64,000 bases of DNA from Ruminococcus sp. (GTDB taxonomy: Bacteria > Bacillota > Clostridia > Oscillospirales > Ruminococcaceae), in assembly GCA_029055625.1 (NCBI GenBank), contig JAIDCY010000148.1:1-64000 (forward strand). Reading direction: 5' to 3'. The notes beneath the pieces are model-generated. The model was not told where the DNA came from. It did no database searches and worked only from the letters and a program-made list of their open reading frames with translations. Positions 54,292 through 63,912 of this stretch are shown here, one piece after another. Position 1 is the stretch's first letter; every line of letters begins with the position of its first letter. A program made the translations under genes and the position numbers.

Positions 54292-55380
54292 ATGTTTTGT
54301 GAAAGATGTAGAAATGAAGTCAGCCCTTATGCCGAAGTATGTTTAAAATGTGGAACGCCGGTATCAAGAAATGTCGCCGGTTTTGAAAATACTGCTGATA
54401 TAAAAAGAGCGTTGAAGTCAATGATTACCGAACACGGGCAGGATATAATAAAGGATTCTAATAAGTTTGTATCATTACTGCGTGACTATATACCGGAATA
54501 TGAAAAAGAATGCCGATTATTGCGGAATATGTTGCAGACGGGAATACTTGCCAATATGTTACGTGAGAGTGAACAGCAGGCGATATCGATTATGAAAGCA
54601 AGGGAATATATGACATCTGAAATGTTCCTTTCGGAAAATGCAACGGAATTTGTAATAGTATGTTTCACGTATATGCTCGGCTGGGAGTATAAACCTAAAC
54701 TTATTGAAAAACCTAAAAATTCTATGGGACAGTCCGGAAATATGGGTACAATGGGAGCAGGCGGAATGAACGCTCAGCAACCTAAACCTGTAAGAAAACC
54801 CGCACCTATGTTTGAAAAGGTATTCACAAAAGGTGACGCTGGCAAATACAGACTGAAAGGTACGGTAAGAATACCGGAGGGTTATAACAAACTGGATAGT
54901 TTCGCTTTCGACGGTTTCGGCTTCATGAAGAGTATTGAACTTCCTTCTACACTTATAACTATAGGTGAATACGCATTTTCAGAATGTAAGAGGCTTAAAA
55001 GTGTTGATATACCGGCATCTGTACAGGTCATAAAACTGGGAGCGTTTCAGTCATGCGGAAAACTTACGGTAGTAAGACTGCCGGACGGTATGTTTGAGAT
55101 AGAAGACAATACATTTTCTTTCTGTGGCAATCTTGAAATAATAGACGTTCCCGAAAGTGTAAGCAGTATAGGAAAAGAAGCGTTTTCCGGGTGCGAGAAG
55201 TTAAGGAAGCTGTTTCTTTCGGAAAACATAAAGTTTATAGATGACGGAGCTTTTGCAAACTGCAGGTCACTTGTAATAAAGTGTTATGAAAATTCATACG
55301 TACACCGTTACTGTATGGCAAATCATATGAAAGTGGAAACGGTTGCGAAAGGTACGCCGTTCAGTAAAATAAATACGTAG
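54292..55380 (+). CDS. Zinc-ribbon / helical domain / BspA-like leucine-rich-repeat protein
   Basis: MFCERCRNEVSPYAEVCLKCGTPV zinc ribbon; C-terminal LRR_5 pattern (SFAFDGFGFMKSIELPSTLITIGEYAFSECKRLKSVDIPASVQVI...); start at 54292 with AGGAGG. Confidence 0.87.
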   Translation: MFCERCRNEVSPYAEVCLKCGTPVSRNVAGFENTADIKRALKSMITEHGQDIIKDSNKFVSLLRDYIPEYEKECRLLRNMLQTGILANMLRESEQQAISIMKAREYMTSEMFLSENATEFVIVCFTYMLGWEYKPKLIEKPKNSMGQSGNMGTMGAGGMNAQQPKPVRKPAPMFEKVFTKGDAGKYRLKGTVRIPEGYNKLDSFAFDGFGFMKSIELPSTLITIGEYAFSECKRLKSVDIPASVQVIKLGAFQSCGKLTVVRLPDGMFEIEDNTFSFCGNLEIIDVPESVSSIGKEAFSGCEKLRKLFLSENIKFIDDGAFANCRSLVIKCYENSYVHRYCMANHMKVETVAKGTPFSKINT

Positions 55381-55410
55381 AAAAATAAATCAGGAAAGGA
55401 ATGAAAATAA

Positions 55411-56754
55411 TTGATAGAATTAAAAATCGGCGAACAGGTTGAAATGGAGTACGGCGGTTATGCAACTGTCAAAAAGATTCTCGGCAGTGGCGGACAAGGT
55501 ATAGTATATCTTGTGGACTTCAACGGTATCGACTATGCGTTGAAGTGGTATGACATCGACAAGATAAAGAACGCCAGAGCATTCAGAAAGAATATCGAGA
55601 ACAACATAAAAGACGGTGCACCAAGTGACAAGTTTTTATGGCCAAAGTATCTCACGAGGGAAAACGGTACGGGTAACTTCGGATACATAATGGATTTACG
55701 CCCACAGGGTTATGATTCGTTTGTGGATATTCTGAATACATACCGTCTTGACATCGACGAACTGACAGGACGTGCTAATAAAGTATCGGTACAGTTTGCG
55801 AGTCTTTCGGCAATGGTTACGGCGGTAATAAACATAGTAAACGCATTCCGGCAGTTGCACAGAGCAGGTAAAAGCTATCAGGACTTAAACGACGGCGGAT
55901 TCTTCATAAACGTAAATACCGGTGATATACTCGTATGCGACTGTGATAATATCGCTCCGGACGGAAGCAACTTCGGTATCGGCGGAAAACCCGGATACAT
56001 GGCACCGGAAGTAGTAAGAGGTATCGCAAAGCCTAACGTTCAGACAGACAAATATTCCCTTGCGGTAGTACTTTTCAAGTTGCTTTTCCGTGGAGACCCT
56101 ATGGAAGGGGAAAAGGTTGTAAAAGATGTATGCCTTACGGAAACATCTGAATTAAAACATTACGGACAGCAGGCGGTGTTTGTTTATGACCCCGACGATA
56201 CTTCAAACCGTCCCGTGCGTGGCATACACGATAACGTAATAAAGTTCTGGCGGATATATCCGGCATACGTGAGAGATGCGTTTATACGTTCGTTCACAAC
56301 CGGTATCAGAGAACCTAACAAACGTATTATAGAAAACGAATGGCAGAAATTATTTATAAGACTGCGTTCAGAGATACTGATTTGTACGTGTGGCAGGGCA
56401 AATTTCACGTCAATGTTTGAAAAGATAGGAGATACAATTTTCAGATGCCCGAAATGTGGTTCAGAGTATGTAAGCCTTGCGTTCAGTAGCAGGGATTACA
56501 GAATACCATTATATGTAGGCAGTAAGTTTTATGAGTGCGAGATAAACCCACGTTCAGACGATTTTCAGACGGTAGCCGGTGAACTGGTAGAGAATAAGTT
56601 AAAGCCGGGTATGTTAGGAATAAAGAACAGTTCCGGCAGAACGTGGCGTGTAAAGATGCCCGACGGTATTTTTTACGACATCGCACCCGGAAAAGGTTTC
56701 CCGTTATGGAAAGGTCTGAAAATTGATTTCGGTGATGTAAATGCACATATATAA
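55411..56754 (+). CDS. Protein-kinase-like protein with C-terminal zinc ribbon (TerY-P triad type)
   Basis: VKKILGSGGQGIVYLVDFNGIDYALKWY, YQDLNDGGFFINVNTGDILVCDCDNI, GKPGYMAPEV; CTCGRANF..FRCPKCGSEY zinc ribbon; TTG start. Confidence 0.88.
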   Translation: MIELKIGEQVEMEYGGYATVKKILGSGGQGIVYLVDFNGIDYALKWYDIDKIKNARAFRKNIENNIKDGAPSDKFLWPKYLTRENGTGNFGYIMDLRPQGYDSFVDILNTYRLDIDELTGRANKVSVQFASLSAMVTAVINIVNAFRQLHRAGKSYQDLNDGGFFINVNTGDILVCDCDNIAPDGSNFGIGGKPGYMAPEVVRGIAKPNVQTDKYSLAVVLFKLLFRGDPMEGEKVVKDVCLTETSELKHYGQQAVFVYDPDDTSNRPVRGIHDNVIKFWRIYPAYVRDAFIRSFTTGIREPNKRIIENEWQKLFIRLRSEILICTCGRANFTSMFEKIGDTIFRCPKCGSEYVSLAFSSRDYRIPLYVGSKFYECEINPRSDDFQTVAGELVENKLKPGMLGIKNSSGRTWRVKMPDGIFYDIAPGKGFPLWKGLKIDFGDVNAHI

Positions 56755-56809
56755 AACAGGAAATTTTAACAGGTGGTTCACAATGGAGAGGAAAGGGAGT
56801 ATTTAATTT

Positions 56810-57595
56810 ATGAATGAAAATTTTGATAATATGCTTGATTTTGATGACGACGACCCGTTAAGTGCAACGAGTGTATCTAAAAAAAGCCTTGTGATATTTT
56901 TTCTTATAGATACGTCCGGAAGCATGAAGGGTACAAAAATGGGTGAATTGAATACCGTTATGGAAGAGCTGATACCGGAGATACGCAGAGTGGGTGAAGC
57001 GGATACGGATGTAAAAATAGCCGTGCTTACGTTCTCAAACAGTGTAATGTGGATGTATTCCGAACCGGTTTCAATAGAAGATTTTGAATGGACACGTTTA
57101 AGAGCCGACGGCGTAACGAGTATGGGTGAGGCATTCAAGGAATTATCAATCAGAATGTCAAGAAATAGTTTTCTCAGTTCACCGTCACTGTCATTTGCTC
57201 CGGTAATGTTCCTCATGACTGACGGCTACCCCTCCGACGACTACAAGGCAGGTCTTGAAGCGTTGCAGAAGAACAGCTGGTATAAGTTCGGACTTAAAGC
57301 GGCGTTAGGAATCGGCAAAGAAGCCAATGACGATATGCTGGCGGAATTCACCGGCACGAAAGACACGGTGGTGCACGCATACTCCGGCGGACAGCTTGCA
57401 CAGATGATAAAAGTTGTTGCGGTTACGTCTTCACAGATAGGAAGTAAGAGTATGACCCTCGCCGACGATACAAGCCACGAACTCAGTGCACAGGACGTTT
57501 ACGCAGCTAAACAGAAGATGCTGGGACAACAGATACAAGACCTTGTAAAATCGCAGGATTATCCGGATTCCGTACCTTTCGACTCAGGCTGGTAA
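56810..57595 (+). CDS. TerY-like von Willebrand factor A domain protein
   Basis: VIFFLIDTSGSMKGTKMGELNTVMEELIPEI (MIDAS DxSGS), TSMGEAF, MTDGYPSDDY. Confidence 0.92.
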   Translation: MNENFDNMLDFDDDDPLSATSVSKKSLVIFFLIDTSGSMKGTKMGELNTVMEELIPEIRRVGEADTDVKIAVLTFSNSVMWMYSEPVSIEDFEWTRLRADGVTSMGEAFKELSIRMSRNSFLSSPSLSFAPVMFLMTDGYPSDDYKAGLEALQKNSWYKFGLKAALGIGKEANDDMLAEFTGTKDTVVHAYSGGQLAQMIKVVAVTSSQIGSKSMTLADDTSHELSAQDVYAAKQKMLGQQIQDLVKSQDYPDSVPFDSGW

Positions 57596-57627
57596 TAAGT
57601 CTGCTGACCAAAAGGAGTTGCTTATAA

Positions 57628-58608
57628 ATGTTTAATGGTTTTTCGCATACCGTCATAGGAGCAAGCCACATTACAAGCGGTACTGTCTGTCAGGATTCGT
57701 CAGTATTCAGGATATATGAAAATTACAGTATCGCTATAGTTGCAGACGGTCACGGAAGTAAGAAGCATTTCCGGAGTGATAAAGGCTCAGAAATGGCGGT
57801 AAAGGCGGCACTTGATGCGGTCAGTGCATTTTATAAGAATCCGGAAGCGTTCGAGGAAAGTTTTATGAATGACCCTGACGGAGTAATAAAGAAAATAGAG
57901 AAGAATATAATATCACGGTGGAACAGACTTGTAATACATCATTATATACGAAACCCCTATACTGATAAAGAAAGGTCAAAATTCACTGAAAAGGAGTTCC
58001 GGCGTATAAAAGTAGAAACGGTATACGGTACAACGTTGATAGTGGCGGTAATGGGCAGAAAGTTTACATTCGGTACGCAGATAGGCGACGGAAGTCTTGT
58101 AATAATATGTGAAGATGCATTTGCTGAAATGCCGATTGCATACGAGGAGAGCGCACCGGCAAATATAACAGCTTCAATGTGTAACAGTCAGGCAATAAAT
58201 CATTTTCACAGTTTTTACGCAATAGAGGATAAGCCTATAGCTGTATTTGTTTCAACGGACGGTTTATATACATCATTCAGGAGTGATGAGGATTTTCTTG
58301 ACTATCACAGTATACTTGCGAATCAGCTTGTAAAAATAGACGCATTCAGTCCGTCGATACGGAAAAACCTGTCTAAGAGGGCACAGAGCGGTACACAGGA
58401 CGATACATCATTAGCGTGTGTGTTCGACTGCGAGATGTTGGCGGAGAAACTCGAAGACCTCACGGAGCAGGTAGAAGTAAACAAGATACACGCATCAATA
58501 CGTAAGGCGGAGCATAAAGCACGTATGGAGAAACAAAGGCTTAAAAATTCCATGAATATCTCACATTATGAGACAGAAGAAAATCTGTTCCGACAGGACA
58601 GTGAATAA
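57628..58608 (+). CDS. PP2C-type Ser/Thr phosphatase
   Basis: GASHITSGTVCQDSSVF, IAIVADGHGSKKHFRSDKGSEMAV, QSGTQDDTSLACVFD. Confidence 0.9.
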   Translation: MFNGFSHTVIGASHITSGTVCQDSSVFRIYENYSIAIVADGHGSKKHFRSDKGSEMAVKAALDAVSAFYKNPEAFEESFMNDPDGVIKKIEKNIISRWNRLVIHHYIRNPYTDKERSKFTEKEFRRIKVETVYGTTLIVAVMGRKFTFGTQIGDGSLVIICEDAFAEMPIAYEESAPANITASMCNSQAINHFHSFYAIEDKPIAVFVSTDGLYTSFRSDEDFLDYHSILANQLVKIDAFSPSIRKNLSKRAQSGTQDDTSLACVFDCEMLAEKLEDLTEQVEVNKIHASIRKAEHKARMEKQRLKNSMNISHYETEENLFRQDSE

Positions 58609-58611
58609 ATA

Positions 58612-58698
58612 ATGGAAAACAAATCGAATAAGAAGAATATACCGGTTCTGATAGTTTGTGTGATACTGTTTATAATGGTATTCATACTGCAGAAATAG
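58612..58698 (+). CDS. 28-aa single-TM microprotein
   Basis: MENKSNKKNIPVLIVCVILFIMVFILQK*; 3 nt after the PP2C stop; not in the supplied ORF track. Confidence 0.5.
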   Translation: MENKSNKKNIPVLIVCVILFIMVFILQK

Positions 58699-58830
58699 TA
58701 TCAAATATCCGGCTTACAGGCTTTACAGGTATACTCTCAAAGTTTCACGTAATGATTTCTGTTATACTCATACTGACAAGCAGAAACGACAGAATGCATG
58801 ATGAACTTATAGATAATATAAATATTAAGG

Positions 58831-58865
58831 TTTCACGTTTCCGGTAAGGAGGCGTGAAATTTTTT
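58831..58865 (+). terminator. Terminator ending the kinase/vWA/PP2C operon
   Basis: TTTCACGtTTCC-GGTAA-GGAGgCGTGAAA followed by TTTTTTA. Confidence 0.75.
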
Positions 58866-58888
58866 ATGATATAAATATCAGATTATAG

Positions 58889-58917
58889 TTGACAAATCTT
58901 TTATAATGCAGTATAAT
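58889..58917 (+). promoter_or_regulatory. SigA-type promoter upstream of 59007 CDS
   Basis: TTGACA-N17-TATAAT. Confidence 0.75.
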
Positions 58918-59006
58918 TATATACGGATAATACAGCAGAAAAAATTCTGTTGAAAACAGGAGTTAAAAAAATTTCCCTAATACTTATGAAAGGATATTGA
59001 TTTCAG

Positions 59007-60155
59007 GTGGAATTAGTTGAGTTGTACAACAAGGCACTTTTACTTGTTGAGGAAGTAAAGAATTTCAGAAGTCAGACCACAGAAAAAAATTCGACCCTCT
59101 GCATAGTAGTTACCAATACAGGCAATATTTATGCAGGTGTAACAGGAATAAGGATAAGTAACGGAACAGTGACAGAAGCGTGTTCTGAATATAATGCGTT
59201 GATGTCGATGATATGCGACGGCATAGTATCTGTCAGACAGATGATGACGATATCATGCAGTGATATGACGGTTTGCAAACCGTGTAGCGAGGGTATAGAT
59301 ATACTTTGCAGGATAAGTGAAGAAAATAATCAGTGTGAAGTAGCGGTATCTGTAAGCGAGGCGGTTCGGGTATGCGAACTTGACGGATATATTACAGAAG
59401 ACGATAAAACCGCTGAACCGGAATATAAACCAACTGCCACATTTGAAGAAGTTCCTGCATTTTCTGAACAACCGGTAAGTGATACGTTCAGTTTTGAAGA
59501 GAAGTTCGGCTTTGATTTCGACGATATACCCGAAGAACCGGCAACACCTGTACAGACTTTACCGGAAGAAAAACCTCAGGAAATGCCGTTCACAGAGCAG
59601 TCAGTAATGCCACAGGGTATGAATCCACCGTTTATACAACAGGATAACATACAGAATAATCCGCCACAGTATCAGGGTTATCCATACCCACAACAGAATC
59701 CGTATCAGCAGAATAATATGAATCCGCAGTTTGTACAGCCGGATAACATACAGAATTATCCGTCACAGAATTATCAGCAGTACGGACAGTCGGTAAATCA
59801 GGGAAGTTTTCCGTATAATCCTCAACCATATCCGCAGAACAGCTTACAAAGTCAGCCACTCAGTAACCTCTCACCGCACCAGTCCGCACCTTACGTATCG
59901 CATCACTATATGAGCAGTACCGGTTCAGTGCCGTTAGGTTCTGTACCTCTTTCAGGTGAAGGAAAATCGAAGTTCAGACAGCGTTTAAGTAAATTTATGG
60001 GTGAAGATAATCACGTTTCAACACCTGATCCGACGGTCAGACCAACTGAAGAAAGTCTGACAAAGGAAGAGTTGAAAAGAATGGCACGTGATAAAAAGAA
60101 AATGGCGAAAGTCAACGCAGAGTTTAAAAAGCGTATGAAAGACCTTGGATATTGA
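59007..60155 (+). CDS. Hypothetical protein: possible degenerate cytidine-deaminase-like N-terminus plus P/Q/N/Y-rich linker and basic C-terminus
   Basis: GTG start; TEACSEYNALMSMICDGI and MTVCKPCSEGIDIL resemble CAE / PCxxC positions; QQNPYQQNNMNPQFVQPDNIQNYPSQNYQQYGQ low-complexity. Confidence 0.55.
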   Translation: MELVELYNKALLLVEEVKNFRSQTTEKNSTLCIVVTNTGNIYAGVTGIRISNGTVTEACSEYNALMSMICDGIVSVRQMMTISCSDMTVCKPCSEGIDILCRISEENNQCEVAVSVSEAVRVCELDGYITEDDKTAEPEYKPTATFEEVPAFSEQPVSDTFSFEEKFGFDFDDIPEEPATPVQTLPEEKPQEMPFTEQSVMPQGMNPPFIQQDNIQNNPPQYQGYPYPQQNPYQQNNMNPQFVQPDNIQNYPSQNYQQYGQSVNQGSFPYNPQPYPQNSLQSQPLSNLSPHQSAPYVSHHYMSSTGSVPLGSVPLSGEGKSKFRQRLSKFMGEDNHVSTPDPTVRPTEESLTKEELKRMARDKKKMAKVNAEFKKRMKDLGY

Positions 60156-60165
60156 TAAAAAAACG

Positions 60166-60195
60166 CTCTCCGTTTCCGGACGGGGAGTTTTTTTG
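60166..60195 (+). terminator. Intrinsic terminator
   Basis: CTCTCCGTTTCCGGACGGGGAG followed by TTTTTTT. Confidence 0.75.
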
Positions 60196-60279
60196 CGGAT
60201 TTTTTTTATAATAACTATTGGAATATCGGAAATTTTATGTTATAATAAATTTAAGTACGTTATGGGAGGTAAAAAATTT

Positions 60280-60939
60280 ATGAGAATAAGACATAAACCG
60301 TGGGCGAAACCTGAACTTGAAGCCTGTCCGTTTTATGTTTTCGATACGGCAGGTCAGAAAGGTCACTGGACGGAGTTATTCAGTGAACCCGATAAACCGT
60401 TGTACTTAGAGTTAGGGTGCGGAAAAGGTGGTTTCATATCGCAGATTGCACCGGCACACCCTGAAATAAATTTTGTTGCAATGGATATAAAAAATGAAAT
60501 GCTGGTACTTGCGAAACGAAAGATTGAAGAGGCTTACAAACCGGAAAGTAAACCGGTTGACAACGTATTTATAGCGATACAGAATATAGAACGTCTGGAT
60601 TTAGCGTGGGACGAAAACGACAGAGCGGACAGGATATATATAAATTTCTGTAATCCGTGGGGTAAGGCGAAACATAAAAAACGTCGTCTGACCCATACCC
60701 GACAGCTTATGAATTACAGAAAATTCTTAAAAGGTGAAATATGGTTCAAGACCGACGATGACGAACTTTTTGAAGAATCTTTTGAATATTTCCGTGAGGC
60801 AGGTTTTGTAATAAAATTCAGTACGTACGATTTACACAGCGAAACAGGTATAGAAAATTACGTCACGGAACACGAAAAAATGTTCACGGGAGAGGGGAAG
60901 AAGATAAAGTTTCTTATTGCCGAACCGGTCAGGGAGTGA
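60280..60939 (+). CDS. trmB: tRNA (guanine-N7-)-methyltransferase
   Basis: MRIRHKPWAKPELEACPF, LYLELGCGKGGFISQIA, INFCNPWGKAKHKKRRLTH; start chosen at 60280 with GGGAGG. Confidence 0.94.
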   Translation: MRIRHKPWAKPELEACPFYVFDTAGQKGHWTELFSEPDKPLYLELGCGKGGFISQIAPAHPEINFVAMDIKNEMLVLAKRKIEEAYKPESKPVDNVFIAIQNIERLDLAWDENDRADRIYINFCNPWGKAKHKKRRLTHTRQLMNYRKFLKGEIWFKTDDDELFEESFEYFREAGFVIKFSTYDLHSETGIENYVTEHEKMFTGEGKKIKFLIAEPVRE

Positions 60940-60942
60940 CAT

Positions 60943-61158
60943 ATGGAGTACGTAAAAACAGGTAAAAAAATGACGTTCGGGGTAGGAACTGTCAGAACGG
61001 CAGGTATCGGGAAACTTTCCGACAGTAAAAAAATTACCGGTGGATATACCGCAAAGACAATCGCAGAAAGGGCAGTTTCAAGCGGTATACAGGCAATGAT
61101 GATAACTGCTGTAATATTACTGAAATGTAGTCTTGATAACAGGAGTGATAAAAATTGA
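60943..61158 (+). CDS. Small hypothetical protein (71 aa)
   Basis: ORF between trmB and pyrC, overlapping pyrC start. Confidence 0.5.
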   Translation: MEYVKTGKKMTFGVGTVRTAGIGKLSDSKKITGGYTAKTIAERAVSSGIQAMMITAVILLKCSLDNRSDKN

Positions 61159-62423
61159 ATAGCATACTGATAAAAAATATACGTGCGGTAGATACGGAAA
61201 AAGATATTGAGACGGATATTCTGATAGAGGACGGCAAAATTTCACGTATGGCGGAAAATATAGATGAATCCGCAGAAAGAATCATAGACGGTACGGGATT
61301 AGTGCTTATGCCGTCACTGTTCGATATGCACGTTCATTTCCGTGACCCGGGATTGACCTACAAAGAGGATATATTAACAGGCTGTAAGTCTGCACTCGCC
61401 GGAGGTGTAACAGGAGTACTTGCTATGCCGAATACTAAGCCACCTTGCGACAATCCGGAGACGATACGTTATATAACAGAAAAGTCACGGAATACCGGCG
61501 TTGAAGTGTATCCGGTGGGCTGTATCACAAACGGTATGAGTGGCGACGGTCTGTGTGATTACGAGGCACTGAAAAATGCGGGTTGTATATGTATTTCAGA
61601 CGACGGAAGACCTGTCGAAAATGCGGAAATGATGCGACAGGCTCTGAAGAAGTCCAACGAAAACGGTTTACTGGTAGCGTCGCACTGTGAGGATTTAAGT
61701 ATAATAAACGGCGGTATCATGAATAACGGCGAAACTTCCCGGAAATTAGGCGTAAAAGGTATGGACAGGTCTTCAGAAGACTATATAACCGCACGTGAAA
61801 TAATACTTGCATCGTCGGTAAATGCACGTATACATATATGTCACGTAAGCACCGAAGGAAGTTCCGCAATTATACGTTTTGCGAAATCAAGAGGAATAAA
61901 AGTTACCTGCGAAACCGCACCTCATTACTTTATGCTTACCGACAAGTTACTTGAAAAACATGATGCCGATTACCGTATGAATCCACCGTTGAGAACTCCG
62001 GAAGATGTAAGGGCGATAATAAAGGCGATAAAGGACGGTACAATTGACTGCATAATCACTGACCATGCACCACACGCACCCGAAGAAAAAGCAGATTTTG
62101 AAAAAGCTCCTAACGGTGTAGTAGGTCTTGAAACATCATTGTCGGCAACCCTTACCGCACTTTATCATACAGGGGAAATATCCCTGAATAAAGTTGTAGA
62201 GTTAATGTGTGCGAATCCGAGAAGAATATTAGGTCTTGAAGTACCGGAAATCTCCGTCGGAAAAACCGCAGATTTAATAGTTGTCGACGTAAATAAAAAG
62301 TGGACTGTCAGACCGGAAGAACTCCATTCAAAGTCAAGAAATACGGTCTTCAAAGGTATGGAACTCACCGGAAAAAATCTGATGACCATTTCACAAGGTG
62401 TCATAAGATACGAAAGTTTATAA
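61155..62423 (+). CDS. pyrC: Dihydroorotase
   Basis: FDMHVHFRDPGLTYKEDILTGCKSALAGGVTGVLAMPNTKP, CIITDHAPHAPEEK; TTG start. Confidence 0.95.
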   Translation: MNSILIKNIRAVDTEKDIETDILIEDGKISRMAENIDESAERIIDGTGLVLMPSLFDMHVHFRDPGLTYKEDILTGCKSALAGGVTGVLAMPNTKPPCDNPETIRYITEKSRNTGVEVYPVGCITNGMSGDGLCDYEALKNAGCICISDDGRPVENAEMMRQALKKSNENGLLVASHCEDLSIINGGIMNNGETSRKLGVKGMDRSSEDYITAREIILASSVNARIHICHVSTEGSSAIIRFAKSRGIKVTCETAPHYFMLTDKLLEKHDADYRMNPPLRTPEDVRAIIKAIKDGTIDCIITDHAPHAPEEKADFEKAPNGVVGLETSLSATLTALYHTGEISLNKVVELMCANPRRILGLEVPEISVGKTADLIVVDVNKKWTVRPEELHSKSRNTVFKGMELTGKNLMTISQGVIRYESL

Positions 62424-62450
62424 TTTTTTTACGAAAGGAAAGATTTGATT

Positions 62451-63377
62451 ATGTCATTCGACAGACTTATTGAAAAAATAATTGAAATGAAAAATCCTAC
62501 AGTAGTAGGTCTCGACCCGAAACTTGAATACGTACCGGAATATATCCGGAGCAGGCACATACAGGAAACCGGCGAAACTCTTCTTTCAGCATCAAGGGCG
62601 GTACTCGATTTCAACAAAGCAATCATTGACGAAATTCACGATATAGTACCAGCTATAAAACCGCAGTCGGCATACTATGAGATGTACGGTTATTACGGCG
62701 TACAGACCCTTGCGGAGACTATCAGTTATGCGAAAAGTAAGGGAATGTTTGTAATCACCGACGGCAAACGTAATGACATAGGGGCTACCATGGAGGCGTA
62801 TACAAATGCACATCTCGGTGAGGTAACGGTAGGCGAGACGGTCATAGAACCGTTTTCCGCAGATGCCCTTACAGTCAACGGCTATCTCGGTACGGACGGC
62901 ATAGAACCGTTACTTAAAGTGTGTCGGGAAAAGGATAAGGGAATATACGTACTTGTCAAGACGTCGAATAAGTCAAGCGGTGAGTTACAGGACAGAAAAC
63001 TTGATGACGGCACACCGATTTACGCACTTATGGGTGATATGTGCGAGAAGTGGGGAGCTGATACCGTCGGAAAATACGGATATTCTGCAGTAGGAGCGGT
63101 AGTAGGTGCGACGTATCCAGAAATGCTTACGGAGTTAAGACAGAGACTTCCGCATACAATGTTTTTAGTTCCTGGCTATGGAGCACAGGGAGGCGGTGCG
63201 GAAGGTCTTAAAGGCGGATTTGATGCCAACGGTCTCGGAGCTATCGTAAATTCATCACGTGCGGTAATGTGTGCGTACAAGAAAGAGGGTTGCGACGAAA
63301 AAGACTTCGCAAAATCCGCACGCCGTGAGGTTATCCGAATGAGAGACGATATAACGCAGTATATCAACCTTAAATGA
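62451..63377 (+). CDS. pyrF: Orotidine-5'-phosphate decarboxylase (type 2-like)
   Basis: TVVGLDPKLEYVPEYI, VITDGKRNDIGATMEAYTNAHLG, MFLVPGYGAQGGGAEGL. Confidence 0.95.
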   Translation: MSFDRLIEKIIEMKNPTVVGLDPKLEYVPEYIRSRHIQETGETLLSASRAVLDFNKAIIDEIHDIVPAIKPQSAYYEMYGYYGVQTLAETISYAKSKGMFVITDGKRNDIGATMEAYTNAHLGEVTVGETVIEPFSADALTVNGYLGTDGIEPLLKVCREKDKGIYVLVKTSNKSSGELQDRKLDDGTPIYALMGDMCEKWGADTVGKYGYSAVGAVVGATYPEMLTELRQRLPHTMFLVPGYGAQGGGAEGLKGGFDANGLGAIVNSSRAVMCAYKKEGCDEKDFAKSARREVIRMRDDITQYINLK

Positions 63378-63386
63378 GGTGATAGA

Positions 63387-63833
63387 ATGTACAGATTCAG
63401 AGTTTCCACCGACGAGGAAATAAAAGAAAATCCGGTAAAATGTGGCGAGTGGATTTACGGGCTTAACGCAGGTGATAAAGAATACGCCTTGTTTTTCGGA
63501 AAGATAAGAAATCGTTTCGGCGTGAACGACAGTATAAGTCCGGACTGGGAAATGATGTATTCATATCATATCACCGTCGAGGACGATACCGGCAACAAGT
63601 TCTTTTTTGACGTATATCACGGAGCAGGTGGTTCGTCGATAGCCACACCATTGGACAAACTCACACCGGATTACGAGCAGGCGGAAAAAGCATTGATTGA
63701 GTATATTGAGAGTGCAGAACCGACAGATTACGTATGGCAGGGCGTTTATGAAGATATTCCGGTAAATATTACGTATACCGTCAAGGACGGTAAGGCTGAT
63801 ATACAATCTGAATTTCCGGAAGATTTAATGTAA
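63387..63833 (+). CDS. Hypothetical protein (148 aa)
   Basis: ORF within the pyr gene cluster, 9 nt after pyrF. Confidence 0.6.
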   Translation: MYRFRVSTDEEIKENPVKCGEWIYGLNAGDKEYALFFGKIRNRFGVNDSISPDWEMMYSYHITVEDDTGNKFFFDVYHGAGGSSIATPLDKLTPDYEQAEKALIEYIESAEPTDYVWQGVYEDIPVNITYTVKDGKADIQSEFPEDLM

Positions 63834-63912
63834 AAAAATATGTTTAACTCATAGCCACAAAGGCGTGGACTATGTTTTATAAATTTTCAGACTAATTGAA
63901 AGGGTTGATAAA

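Noticed and set aside
58656-58847. 63-aa ORF overlapping the TM microprotein
   Set aside because: Different frame, no ribosome-binding site, runs towards the operon terminator; the 58612 frame is better placed
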